This document shows, one piece after another, positions 1 to 8,425 of a stretch of DNA of 64,000 nt. Numbering within the stretch: position 1 is the stretch's first letter; each line of letters starts with the position of its first letter. The position numbers and the translations under genes were made by a program. The notes under the pieces are model-generated. The model saw only the letters and a list, made by a program, of their open reading frames with translations. It made no database searches and was not told the DNA's origin. This stretch comes from Streptomyces sp. R28 (GTDB lineage: Bacteria > Actinomycetota > Actinomycetes > Streptomycetales > Streptomycetaceae), in assembly GCF_041052385.1 (NCBI RefSeq), contig NZ_CP163439.1, forward strand, positions 8,979,001-9,043,000, given 5' to 3'.

Positions 1-1338
1 GCGCCGCTGCAGCCGTCCACGGTCGACACCAGCGGGATCGTGGCCGACGCCAACCGGCTGCTGCGCGAGGGACTCGGCGGTCACGAGCACGTCCACGTCG
101 TCGACCTCGCCGAGGTCGTCGCACGCGCGGGCGGCGGCCCGCTGGTCGACGCGCGGCTGTGGCAGGTGGGACGTATCCCGTACGGCGTCGCCCTGAGCGC
201 CGCACTGGCCCGCCGCTTCTGGGGCCTGGCGCTCTCGGTACTCGGACGCACGGCCAGAGTCGTCGTCACCGACCTCGACAACACCCTGTGGCACGGCGTC
301 GTGGGCGAGGACGGCATCGAAGGCATCCAGGTCGGCACCGATCACCCCGGCAACGCCCACCGCAAGCTGCAGCTCGTGCTGAAGTCGCTGCGTGAGCAGG
401 GCGTCGCGCTCGCGGTGTGCAGCAAGAACGACGAGGACCTGGCCCTGCGCGCGATCCGGCAGCACTCGGGGATGGCACTGCGGGAGGACGACTTCGTGGC
501 CCTGGAGATCGGCTGGCGACCCAAGCCGGAGGCGATCGCCGACATCGCGGCCCGCCTCAACGTGGGCCTGGCCAATGTGCTGTTCCTCGACGACAACCCC
601 GTCGAGCGCGCGCGGGTGCGCGAGTTCCTGCCGCAGGTCATCGTGCCGGAACTGCCCGAGGACCCGGCCGACTACGCGCACACGCTGCTGGACAGCCCGT
701 TCGTCACCGTGTTCAACGTGACCGACGCCGACCGCCGGCGCACCGAGCAGTACCGGGCACGTGAGAAGGTCGAGCGGCAGCGGCGCGGCTACGAGCGGAT
801 CGAGGACTTCTACGCCTCGCTCGGCACCGAGCTGCACATCAGCCCGCTCACCGACGGCAACGTGGCCCGCGCGGCCCAACTGTGCGCCAAGACCAACCAG
901 TTCAACACGACGACCCGGCGCCACTCCCGTGCCGAACTGCGCCGGCTGGCCGCCGCGCCGGACTCGGACGTGCTGGTCCTCGGCGTGGCCGACCGGTTCA
1001 GCGCCCGCGAGGAACTCGGCGTGGTGGTGCTGACCCACGACGGCACGGAGACCACCGTGGACTGCTACCTGCTGTCCTGCCGTGTCCTGGGCCGGGGCGT
1101 CGAGACGGGTGCGCTGCGCTGGCTGGCGGCCCGGCTGGCCGCCGACGGACGCACCCGCCTGCACGGCCTCGTGCTGCCGACCGAGCGCAACGCCCCCTGC
1201 CGCACCGTGTTCGCGGACGAGGGCTACACGCCGGGTGACGCGGACGGCAGCTGGCACCTGGACCTCATCGGCGACCACAGTGCCCCCAGCTGGCTGCGGG
1301 TCGTCGACCACACGGACGCGGAGACCGACCATGCATGA
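1..1338 (+). CDS. FkbH-like HAD-IIIC protein (glyceryl loading), 5' partial
   Basis: The frame is open from base 1, so the N-terminus lies outside the window; at least 445 residues are present. The HAD subfamily IIIC signature DLDNTLW is at bases 271-291 and a second acidic HAD motif (DDNPVE) near base 590, followed by the acyltransferase-like C-terminal region usual for FkbH proteins. Characterised family members dephosphorylate 1,3-bisphosphoglycerate and load the glyceryl unit onto a carrier protein, feeding methoxymalonyl-ACP, tetronate or related C3 units. The stop overlaps the start of the next gene, which carries an ACP domain and so is a plausible acceptor. Family assignment is firm; the substrate is inferred. 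Confidence 0.88.
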   Translation, partial: APLQPSTVDTSGIVADANRLLREGLGGHEHVHVVDLAEVVARAGGGPLVDARLWQVGRIPYGVALSAALARRFWGLALSVLGRTARVVVTDLDNTLWHGVVGEDGIEGIQVGTDHPGNAHRKLQLVLKSLREQGVALAVCSKNDEDLALRAIRQHSGMALREDDFVALEIGWRPKPEAIADIAARLNVGLANVLFLDDNPVERARVREFLPQVIVPELPEDPADYAHTLLDSPFVTVFNVTDADRRRTEQYRAREKVERQRRGYERIEDFYASLGTELHISPLTDGNVARAAQLCAKTNQFNTTTRRHSRAELRRLAAAPDSDVLVLGVADRFSAREELGVVVLTHDGTETTVDCYLLSCRVLGRGVETGALRWLAARLAADGRTRLHGLVLPTERNAPCRTVFADEGYTPGDADGSWHLDLIGDHSAPSWLRVVDHTDAETDHA

Positions 1339-2773
1339 CCTCGAGCCGGGCGCCGTAGCCCACAGCAGCCGCACCTTCACCGCCGAGGACTTCGCCGCCT
1401 TCGCAGCGGCCACCGGCGACCACAACCCGATCCACCACGATCCCGAGCACGCGGCCGGGACCGAGTTCGGCGCGCCCATCGTGCCGCTGGCCATGGTGCT
1501 GGGACCGGTGTCCGCGCTGATCGGGATGGTCCTGCCCGGCCCCGGAGCGGTCATCCTCGACACGGCGTTCCGCCCGGTGCGCGCCGTCGCCTTCGACCGT
1601 CCCGTGGACTACTCCCTGCGGCTGCGTTCGAAGAGCGCGGCGACCGGGGTGCTGACCTGCCGCGTGCGGGCCTACCAGGACCGCGAGCTGGTCCTGGACG
1701 GCGAGGTGAAGACGACCGTACGGTCGCCGCGCCCCCGCCCGGACGACAACCCCGGCGGCCGTTTCCTTCCCGCCGACGCGCCCAGGCTCGCCGCGGTGAC
1801 GGGCGCCGCCGGTGACATCGGTGCCGCGGTCGCCCGTGCACTGGCCAAGGGCGGCTGGGACCTCGCCCTCGTCCACCGGGGCGGCATCGACGACGTGGTC
1901 CGCCAGTGCGAGGAAACCGGCGTCACCGTCCACTCGGTGACAGCCGATCTGACCGTGCCCGCCGACCGTGCCGCGGCGGCCGAGAAGCTTGCTTCTCTCG
2001 CGCCCACAGCCCTCGTGCATGCCGCCGCCGCCCCCCTGGCGGCCGGGCACCAGGAACACTTCGAGACCGGTTACGCCGGTCTGCGGGACCTGGCCGACGC
2101 CGTGCTGGACGGCATGCTGCTGCGCCAGCAGGGGTGCGTCCTGCTGCTCGGGTCGGAGGCCTCGCGCTACCACCCGAGGGGCTGGTCCGACTACGTCGCC
2201 GCCAAGGCGGCAGCCGAAAGCGTGCTGCGCGGCATCGACCGGCACCACGGAGCCGGCGGGGTGCGCGCGGTGGTCGTCGAACCCGGCTATGTCCAGGGCC
2301 GGTACTCCGCCGACGTCCGCCCCTCCGGAGTGCTCGGCCTGCTGCCGGAGGAGGTCGCGGAACTGGTCGCCGCCGAGGTGGGTGACACGACGGCGCCTGC
2401 GCGTCGGGTGTGGCTGTCCACGGACGGGGTCACCAGGTACGCCCTGGACGGCGGCGCCGCCCAGGAGGGCGCGGCCTCGTCGGCGGCCGGGCCGGCCGCC
2501 CGCGAATCCTCGGCAGGGCCGTCCCAGGGCGGCCCGGTCGTGAGCGGGCACACGGAGCGGGTGGAAGCGGCCGTCCGCCGGATCCTCGGCCCCGACGCGG
2601 ACGTGCGCAACGGCGGCGTCGGGCTCACCCCGGGCTGGGACTCACTGGGACAGATCCAGATCGTGCTCGCCGTGGAGGAGGAGTTCGGCATCCGGCTGCC
2701 GGCCGAGAGCCTCACCGCGACCGGCCGCTTCGACCAGCTGAGCCGCGTCGTGGCCGAACAGGTCGGGGAGTGA
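1331..2773 (+). CDS. MaoC hydratase - SDR ketoreductase - ACP fusion protein
   Basis: 480 residues starting at the ATG at 1331, which overlaps the end of the FkbH gene by 8 bases. Residues 1-135 are a MaoC hot-dog domain with the hydratase motif GDHNPIH (residues 29-35). Residues about 150-380 are an SDR domain with TGAAGDIG and the YVAAK catalytic pair near residue 286. The C-terminus is an acyl carrier protein with the phosphopantetheine serine in GWDSLG near residue 437. The protein could carry, reduce and dehydrate a short acyl unit in one chain, probably the glyceryl unit supplied by the upstream protein. The domains are clear; the joint role is inferred. It ends 8 bases before an antisense gene. 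Confidence 0.85.
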   Translation: MHDLEPGAVAHSSRTFTAEDFAAFAAATGDHNPIHHDPEHAAGTEFGAPIVPLAMVLGPVSALIGMVLPGPGAVILDTAFRPVRAVAFDRPVDYSLRLRSKSAATGVLTCRVRAYQDRELVLDGEVKTTVRSPRPRPDDNPGGRFLPADAPRLAAVTGAAGDIGAAVARALAKGGWDLALVHRGGIDDVVRQCEETGVTVHSVTADLTVPADRAAAAEKLASLAPTALVHAAAAPLAAGHQEHFETGYAGLRDLADAVLDGMLLRQQGCVLLLGSEASRYHPRGWSDYVAAKAAAESVLRGIDRHHGAGGVRAVVVEPGYVQGRYSADVRPSGVLGLLPEEVAELVAAEVGDTTAPARRVWLSTDGVTRYALDGGAAQEGAASSAAGPAARESSAGPSQGGPVVSGHTERVEAAVRRILGPDADVRNGGVGLTPGWDSLGQIQIVLAVEEEFGIRLPAESLTATGRFDQLSRVVAEQVGE

Positions 2774-2781
2774 ACGTGCGG

Positions 2782-3513
2782 TCAGCTCCAGCAGACGCAG
2801 CGCGCCGGCCGGCCCGTGAACGCCTTGTCGGCGTCCGGTTCGGCCTCGACCTGCCCTGCGGGCGGGACGAGCGAGAAGTCCGCGGCGGGGTCGATCTCGT
2901 CGAAGGAGCCGAACAGGTGCGTACGAGGGAACCACGTGCCGAACGGCTCGGTCGACTCCCCGATGCCGATGAACTCGCTGCCCGTGGCCACAGCGGCACG
3001 CACGTCCCACGGCCCGTCGCCGACGCACACCACCCGGTCGAAGCCCTCGCCCGCCTGGTGGATGGCCTCCCGGACCACGTGTTCCCGGAAGGTGTGGTCG
3101 CTGGCCGTGGCCACCGGGCCGGGCGCCTCCAGCAGTGCCAGCTTCACCGCCGTGACCTCGCTCATGCCGCCGGTCGCGAACGCCACCGTGTACCCGTCGG
3201 ACGCCTCCAGCCCGCGCAGGAAGGCGGCCGCGCCGGGGACCTGCTCGACCTTCTCGTGCTCGGCGGCTTCGACGAAGCGGGCGTGCAGCCGGTCGGCGAA
3301 CCACTGGGTCTCGGCCTCGTCGGGGAACCGTCCCCTGTTGTGCCGGAAGACCTCTCGGAATATCCACGAGTCCGTGTGGTGGGCGTAACCGCCCCAGGCA
3401 GAGTCGATCTTCTCGAGTCCGCAGTCGCGCAGCGCTCCGTGGAAGGCCAGTTGGTGCGGGGCCACACTGCGCAGCAGTGTCCCGTCGATATCGAAGACGA
3501 TCAAGGTGCTCAT
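2782..3513 (-). CDS. HAD-superfamily hydrolase
   Basis: 243 residues. The N-terminus has the nucleophile motif DIDGTLL, the middle has ATGG (motif II), and the VCVGDGPWD segment supplies the final acidic motif, as in phosphoglycolate-phosphatase-like HAD enzymes with a helical cap. It would act in the cytoplasm on a small phosphate ester; the substrate cannot be read from the sequence. It is the only minus-strand gene within an otherwise co-oriented biosynthetic set and lies between the MaoC-SDR-ACP and adenylation genes. It could be a pathway phosphatase or an unrelated passenger. The C-terminal tail beyond the core HAD fold is low in conserved features. Confidence 0.82.
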   Translation of the reverse strand: MSTLIVFDIDGTLLRSVAPHQLAFHGALRDCGLEKIDSAWGGYAHHTDSWIFREVFRHNRGRFPDEAETQWFADRLHARFVEAAEHEKVEQVPGAAAFLRGLEASDGYTVAFATGGMSEVTAVKLALLEAPGPVATASDHTFREHVVREAIHQAGEGFDRVVCVGDGPWDVRAAVATGSEFIGIGESTEPFGTWFPRTHLFGSFDEIDPAADFSLVPPAGQVEAEPDADKAFTGRPARCVCWS

Positions 3514-3572
3514 GGCCTGCTCTCCCGGTCGGACGCACTCAGGGATCTTGATCGTAGGGGAAGGCGGGGAAC

Positions 3573-5465
3573 ATGCAGGACGCTGTGAGCGGGCCCACCG
3601 CCCGCGAAGCGCGGCTGGGTGAAGAAGTGGTCACGGCCGCCGCGGAGTTCGCCTCGGCCACCGGCACGACGGCCGAGCGCGTCCTGGGCCTGGCATGCGC
3701 CGCCCTCGTCGCGCGCCTGTGCCGCACCGACGGCGCCGTACCGGTCGGCGGGATCGGCGGCGCCCAGGGCGAGCCCCTGCCGGTGACCCTGTTGCCCGAC
3801 GGCGGCGCTGAGTTGGCCGTCGGCCCCGTGCCCGACGACATCGCCGACGCGCTCGACTCCCGCGTCGACCGGTTCGCCGCCGCCGCACTCGCCGAGCCCC
3901 AGCGGCCCCTGGCCGACGTCGAGTTGGTGGACGACGCCGAATGGGCCCTGCTCACCGCCTGGTCGGGGCCGGACCGGCTCCCGGTCGACCAGCCGGTCCA
4001 CCGGATGTTCGCCGCGTGGGCGGGCAAGCAGCCCGACGCCGTGGCGGTGTCCGCGCCCGACACGACGCTCACCTACCGGGAACTGCTGGAGTACGCCACC
4101 GGCATCGCCCGCGCGCTGACGGAGCGGGGCGTGCGCCCCGGTGACCCCGTGGGCATCCTGCTCGACCGCGGCCCGACGTCGGTCGCCGCGATGGTCGGTG
4201 TGGCGATGGCCGCGGCCACGGCCGTACCGCTCGACCCCGCCTACCCCGAGCCGCGCCTGCGGCTGATGATGTCCGGTCCGGGAGTCCGGGTCACCCTCAC
4301 CAGCGAGGCGCTCGCCGGGCGCGTACCGGTCGGCACCGCGCTGGCCGTGGAGGGCGTCGAACCGTCGGCGGCACCGCTGGAGCGGGCCGAGCCCGAGGTC
4401 GCCACGGTGATGTACACCTCCGGATCGACCGGTACCCCCAAGGGGGTTCAGCTCACCCACCGCGGCATCGCCCGGCTGACCGCGGACGACCGTATCGACT
4501 TCGGGCCCGACGACGTGGTCCTGCACCTGGCGCCCGCCACCTTCGACGCGGCGCTGCTGGAGGTGTGGTGTGCGCTGGCCCGGGGCGCGCGGCTGGAGGT
4601 GGCCCCGCCCGGCCCGCTGACCCTCGGCGAGCTGGCCGGGCTCATCGCCGGGCGGGGGATCACCGTGCTGTGGCTGACGGCCGGGCTCTTCCACCAGATG
4701 GCCGAGCACGAGCCGGACGCGTTCTCCGGCGTACGCCGACTGTTCTCGGGCGGCGACGTCGTCTCCCCGCACCACGTGAACAGCCTGCTGACCCGGCACC
4801 CCGGACTCACCGTCGTCAACGGCTACGGCCCCACCGAGAACACGACCTTCACCTGCTGCCACCTGATGCGTGAGCCGCTGCCCCCGGGCACCGCGACCGT
4901 GCCGATCGGCGCACCGGTCCGCAACACCAGGGTCTTCGTGGTCGACCAGGGCGGGCACCCGGTGCCGCCGGGCGTCCCGGGCGAGCTGTGGGCCGAGGGC
5001 GACGGGCTCGCGGCCGGCTACCTCGGCCTGCCCGAACAGTCCCGGGAGCGGTTCCCCGTCCCGGAGTCCGGGCGCCTGCGTGGCCTGCGCTGCTACCGCA
5101 CGGGCGACCTGGCCCGCTTCCGTACCGACGGCACCCTGGAGTTCCTCGGACGCGAGGACGGCCAGGCCAAGGTCAACGGTCACCGGATCGAGCCGGGGGA
5201 GATCGAACAGGCCATCCTCGCCCAGCCCGGCGTGCGCGGTGCGTGCGTCCTGGTGGAGACCGACCCCCTGGGCGGCAAGCGACTCGCCGCCCACATCGCC
5301 GGGGACGACAAGTCACTGGCCAAGGCCGTGCGCGCGGCGCTGCGGGCCTCGCTGCCCGCCTACCTGGTGCCCGCCCGCTACATCGTCACCGAAAGACTTC
5401 CGCTGACCGCCAACGGAAAGATCGACAGAGCCCGGCTGATGGCCGGAGAGAGCGAGTCCCCATGA
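3573..5465 (+). CDS. Freestanding NRPS adenylation protein
   Basis: 630 residues, ATG preceded by a GGAAGGCGGGGA-type ribosome site. Residues 1 to about 130 resemble the C-terminal lobe and linker of a condensation domain, with no HHxxxDG motif; the rest is a complete adenylation domain. Core motifs are YTSGSTGTPKG near residue 280, NGYGPTE near 415, YRTGDLARF, GREDGQAKVNGHRIEPGEIE and NGKIDR with the catalytic lysine near 612. Reading the specificity pocket by eye against GrsA gives D-A-L-W-F-G-G-T-F-K, closest to valine codes. It activates an amino acid for the carrier protein next door, whose ATG overlaps its stop by 4 bases. Confidence 0.9.
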   Translation: MQDAVSGPTAREARLGEEVVTAAAEFASATGTTAERVLGLACAALVARLCRTDGAVPVGGIGGAQGEPLPVTLLPDGGAELAVGPVPDDIADALDSRVDRFAAAALAEPQRPLADVELVDDAEWALLTAWSGPDRLPVDQPVHRMFAAWAGKQPDAVAVSAPDTTLTYRELLEYATGIARALTERGVRPGDPVGILLDRGPTSVAAMVGVAMAAATAVPLDPAYPEPRLRLMMSGPGVRVTLTSEALAGRVPVGTALAVEGVEPSAAPLERAEPEVATVMYTSGSTGTPKGVQLTHRGIARLTADDRIDFGPDDVVLHLAPATFDAALLEVWCALARGARLEVAPPGPLTLGELAGLIAGRGITVLWLTAGLFHQMAEHEPDAFSGVRRLFSGGDVVSPHHVNSLLTRHPGLTVVNGYGPTENTTFTCCHLMREPLPPGTATVPIGAPVRNTRVFVVDQGGHPVPPGVPGELWAEGDGLAAGYLGLPEQSRERFPVPESGRLRGLRCYRTGDLARFRTDGTLEFLGREDGQAKVNGHRIEPGEIEQAILAQPGVRGACVLVETDPLGGKRLAAHIAGDDKSLAKAVRAALRASLPAYLVPARYIVTERLPLTANGKIDRARLMAGESESP

Positions 5466-5707
5466 GCACCACCGTCCGGCAGACCGTCGCCCAGATCTGG
5501 TCCGAGGTACTGGGCACCCCCATCGACGAGGAGTCCGACTTCTTCCTCCTCGGTGGCCACTCCCTGCTGGCCACCCAGATGGTGGCCCGGCTGGAGACCG
5601 CGCTCGGCGTCAAGGTCTCCATGCGCGAGGTCCTCGACCACGCCGAGTTCGGCGAGTTCGCCGATCTGGTCGCCCAGCGCCTCGACACCGCCCCGCAGAC
5701 CGCCTAG
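5462..5707 (+). CDS. Discrete peptidyl carrier protein
   Basis: 81 residues starting at the ATG at 5462, inside the stop of the adenylation gene (ATGA overlap, translational coupling). The sequence FFLLGGHSLLATQM carries the 4'-phosphopantetheine attachment serine at residue 34, in the LGGHSL form typical of NRPS rather than PKS carriers. It should accept the aminoacyl adenylate from the upstream A protein and present it to the condensation protein encoded 12 bases downstream. Length is normal for a freestanding carrier. The longer same-frame extension upstream lies inside the A gene and is not used. Confidence 0.9.
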   Translation: MSTTVRQTVAQIWSEVLGTPIDEESDFFLLGGHSLLATQMVARLETALGVKVSMREVLDHAEFGEFADLVAQRLDTAPQTA

Positions 5708-5719
5708 GAGCCACCGCAC

Positions 5720-7039
5720 ATGTCCGCACCACTGCCGCTGCCCACCCTCAGCTATCAAGAGGGCAGGCTCTTGATGGACGAGCGCAGCCGCGCCCTGGGC
5801 GTGCCGTCGATCCGCACGATCCCGCAGGCCTACCGGGTCCGCGGCCCGTTCGACCGGACGGTCCTCGACCGGGCACTGGCGCTGCTGGCCGACCGGCACG
5901 AGGCGCTGCGCACCCGCTTCCCCGGCCCGCGGGACCAGCTCCTCCACGCGGACACCACCTTGCGCAGCGAGGTGTTCCAGGCGGACGACGAGACGGGCGC
6001 GGTGGAGCGCGTACGGGCCGAGGCGGCGCGCCCCCTGCCCGCCGACCAGCCGGAGCGGCTGCGCGCGAGCGTCGTGCGCGTGGCCGAGGACGACCACTTC
6101 GTCGTCCTGACCTTCGACCACCTGGTGGTCGACGGGTGGGCACGCGGAGTCCTGACGGAGGAACTGTCGGCCATCTACCGCGCGCTCCACGCCGGCCAGG
6201 AGCCCAAGCTGCCGGAGACCGCCTACACCTACCAGGACTACGTACGCGACCAGCGTGACCTGCTGACGGGCGAGAACGGCGCCCGGATGATGTCCTTCTG
6301 GCGCGAGCGGCTGGCCGGTTCCGGGGCGATACCCCGGTTGGACGTGCCGAAGCAGGCCCCCGGCGCCAAGCCGGAAGGGGGCTACCTGACCCGCTCGCTG
6401 CCCTCGGCGCTGGTGCGCGAGGTACAGAGGTTCGCCGCGCGCGAGCGGGTCACCCTCTTCATGCTCGTCCTGTGCGCGCTCTACGTGGCACTGCGCGAGC
6501 ACACCGGCAGCGACGACCAGGCAGTGGCGGTCAACGTCTACAACCGCGAGACCGCCGGCCGCGAGAACCTTGTGGCGCCCCTCGCGGAACTGCTGGTGGT
6601 TCGGACCGACCTGGCGGGCACGAACACCTTCCGTGACGCGCTGCGACGGGTGCGGGAGGCGAGCCTCGACGCACAGGAGCACGGCGAGATTCCCTTCGCC
6701 GAACTGGTGAAGGCGTTCAACCCGGACCAGTACGCCCACCCCGACGCCCCCATCGGCGTGGTGCTGAACATGCTCTACGCCCAGCTCCACGGCCAGGGCC
6801 TGGACCTGGCTCCCGGTACGACCACCCCCTTCCCGCTGTCCGACGAGGGCTTCCGTCCCCGCAGCGAACTGATGCTCGTGGGCGAATCGGACGGCGAACA
6901 GCTGACCCTCTCGGCGTACTACCAGGCCGACCGGCTGTCCGCGGACTTCATCTCCGCTCTGCTCGACCGTCTCGTGGCGCTGCTGGAAGCGGTCGTGGCC
7001 GATCCGCTGCTGCCGCTGGAGGGCTCCGGTGCTGCCTGA
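5720..7039 (+). CDS. Freestanding NRPS condensation-domain protein
   Basis: 439 residues covering the N- and C-lobes of a condensation domain. The catalytic motif reads DHLVVDG near residue 132, so the second histidine and the aspartate of HHxxxDG are kept, but the first histidine is aspartate. This is seen in some active C domains and in condensation-like acyltransferases. It probably joins an acyl donor, perhaps the product carried on the MaoC-SDR-ACP protein, to the aminoacyl carrier protein encoded upstream. The gene overlaps the following MFS gene by 11 bases, placing A, PCP, C and exporter in one transcription unit. Confidence 0.88.
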   Translation: MSAPLPLPTLSYQEGRLLMDERSRALGVPSIRTIPQAYRVRGPFDRTVLDRALALLADRHEALRTRFPGPRDQLLHADTTLRSEVFQADDETGAVERVRAEAARPLPADQPERLRASVVRVAEDDHFVVLTFDHLVVDGWARGVLTEELSAIYRALHAGQEPKLPETAYTYQDYVRDQRDLLTGENGARMMSFWRERLAGSGAIPRLDVPKQAPGAKPEGGYLTRSLPSALVREVQRFAARERVTLFMLVLCALYVALREHTGSDDQAVAVNVYNRETAGRENLVAPLAELLVVRTDLAGTNTFRDALRRVREASLDAQEHGEIPFAELVKAFNPDQYAHPDAPIGVVLNMLYAQLHGQGLDLAPGTTTPFPLSDEGFRPRSELMLVGESDGEQLTLSAYYQADRLSADFISALLDRLVALLEAVVADPLLPLEGSGAA

Positions 7040-8258
7040 GCGTCGCGATGAAACCCTGCTGAGGGCGGCGTTCATCGTCTCGACGGCCGGTGAGTGGGTG
7101 TTTCGGTTCGCGCTGCCCCTGCTGGTGCTGGAACTGACCGGTTCGGCGTTCTTCGCCGCCTTCACCTACGCGCTCGAATTCGTGCCGTACGTGCTGGTGG
7201 GGCTGGTCAGCGGGGTGGTCGCCGACCGGATGGACCGGCGCAAGCTCATGATCGGCTGCAACCTGAGCTCCTCCGTGGTGGTCGGCGGGATCGCGCTGCT
7301 CTGCCTGCTGGAGCGGCCTCCCGTGGCGGCGGTGTACGTGGCCGCGTTCACGCTGTCGTGCGTGCGTCCGCTCTACTTCCCGGCGTTCCAGGGCTTCCTG
7401 GTCGATCGCGTGCCCGAGGAGCGGCGGGCCGTGATGAACGCGTGGGTGCAGGGCTCCGAGAGCCTGCTGAACATGCTCGGCCCGATCGTCGGCATCGGCG
7501 TGGTCGCCTACCTCGGCCCCGCGGTGGCCAGCACGGTCAACGCGGTGGCGTTCGCCCTGTCCGCGGTGTTCATCATCCTCACCGCCGTATCCCCGGTCAC
7601 CACCCTGACGGCTCCCCTTCGGCAGGCGTTGCGTGGCCTGACCCCCGACCTGCTGACCGGCTTCCGGCTGCTGTTCGCCGACCCCGTGCTGCGGTCCGGC
7701 ACGATCCTGCTGACGCTGACCAACTTCGCGGTGCACGCGGTCGAGGCCAACCTGGTGTACGTGGTCACCGAGGCCACCGGCCAGTCCAAGTTCGACCTGG
7801 GCCTGACCGTGGCGGCCCAGGGCGCGGGCGCCGTGGCGGGAGCCGCCGTGGTCCCGCGCCTGATGCGGCGGTTCGCCGAGGGACCGCTGCTGTCCGCCGG
7901 GATGGGGGCGCTCGCAGTGGCGCTGCTGCTGCCCATGACGACGGCGAACGTCCTGGTACTCGCGCCGGCCTGGGCCTTGGCCGGCGCGGCGACCTCGCTG
8001 ATCGTGGTCGGCTGGTTCACCTACCGGCAGAAGGTCGTCGACGCCGAGTACATGGGCCGGGTGGTCGCGGTCAACCGGGCCTTGTCGTTCACCGCCATCC
8101 TCCCGGCCGCCCTGCTGGGCGGCTGGATGGTCGCCGCCTTCCCCCCGGCCGTGCTCTTCCTCACCGCGGGCCTCGTGCAGGGCATCGCCTGGCTGACGAC
8201 CGCGTTCGGCCTGGTGGGCAAGGCAGGCCTGAAGCAACCGAGCCTCGCCGTGGAATAG
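7029..8258 (+). CDS. MFS efflux transporter
   Basis: 409 residues with about 12 hydrophobic segments and the MFS loop signature between TM2 and TM3 (GVVADRMDRRKLM). It resembles the EntS/macrolide-efflux branch of the superfamily, cytoplasmic-membrane exporters driven by proton antiport. The GTG start at 7029 lies inside the end of the condensation gene (11-base overlap), so it is translationally coupled to the NRPS genes. Its position at the end of the operon makes it the likely exporter or self-resistance pump for the product. Family is certain, substrate inferred. Confidence 0.88.
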   Translation: MLPERRDETLLRAAFIVSTAGEWVFRFALPLLVLELTGSAFFAAFTYALEFVPYVLVGLVSGVVADRMDRRKLMIGCNLSSSVVVGGIALLCLLERPPVAAVYVAAFTLSCVRPLYFPAFQGFLVDRVPEERRAVMNAWVQGSESLLNMLGPIVGIGVVAYLGPAVASTVNAVAFALSAVFIILTAVSPVTTLTAPLRQALRGLTPDLLTGFRLLFADPVLRSGTILLTLTNFAVHAVEANLVYVVTEATGQSKFDLGLTVAAQGAGAVAGAAVVPRLMRRFAEGPLLSAGMGALAVALLLPMTTANVLVLAPAWALAGAATSLIVVGWFTYRQKVVDAEYMGRVVAVNRALSFTAILPAALLGGWMVAAFPPAVLFLTAGLVQGIAWLTTAFGLVGKAGLKQPSLAVE

Positions 8259-8425
8259 AACACGCGCCACCGCCCTTCCGGCCCCCGCCGACAGAACCGT
8301 ACGAGACGTTCGGCCGGGGCCGGTGAGGTCGGCCGCCCGGTCATGGCCCGGTCGACATGGGTCTTCGCGGTCAGTGTGCCGATCGCCACGCTCCTCGGCC
8401 GGCTCGTCCTGGCTACCGTGGACCC

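Noticed and set aside
1265..2551. A long minus-strand frame opposite the MaoC-SDR-ACP gene
   Set aside because: There is no family resemblance, and the plus-strand gene has three intact domains.
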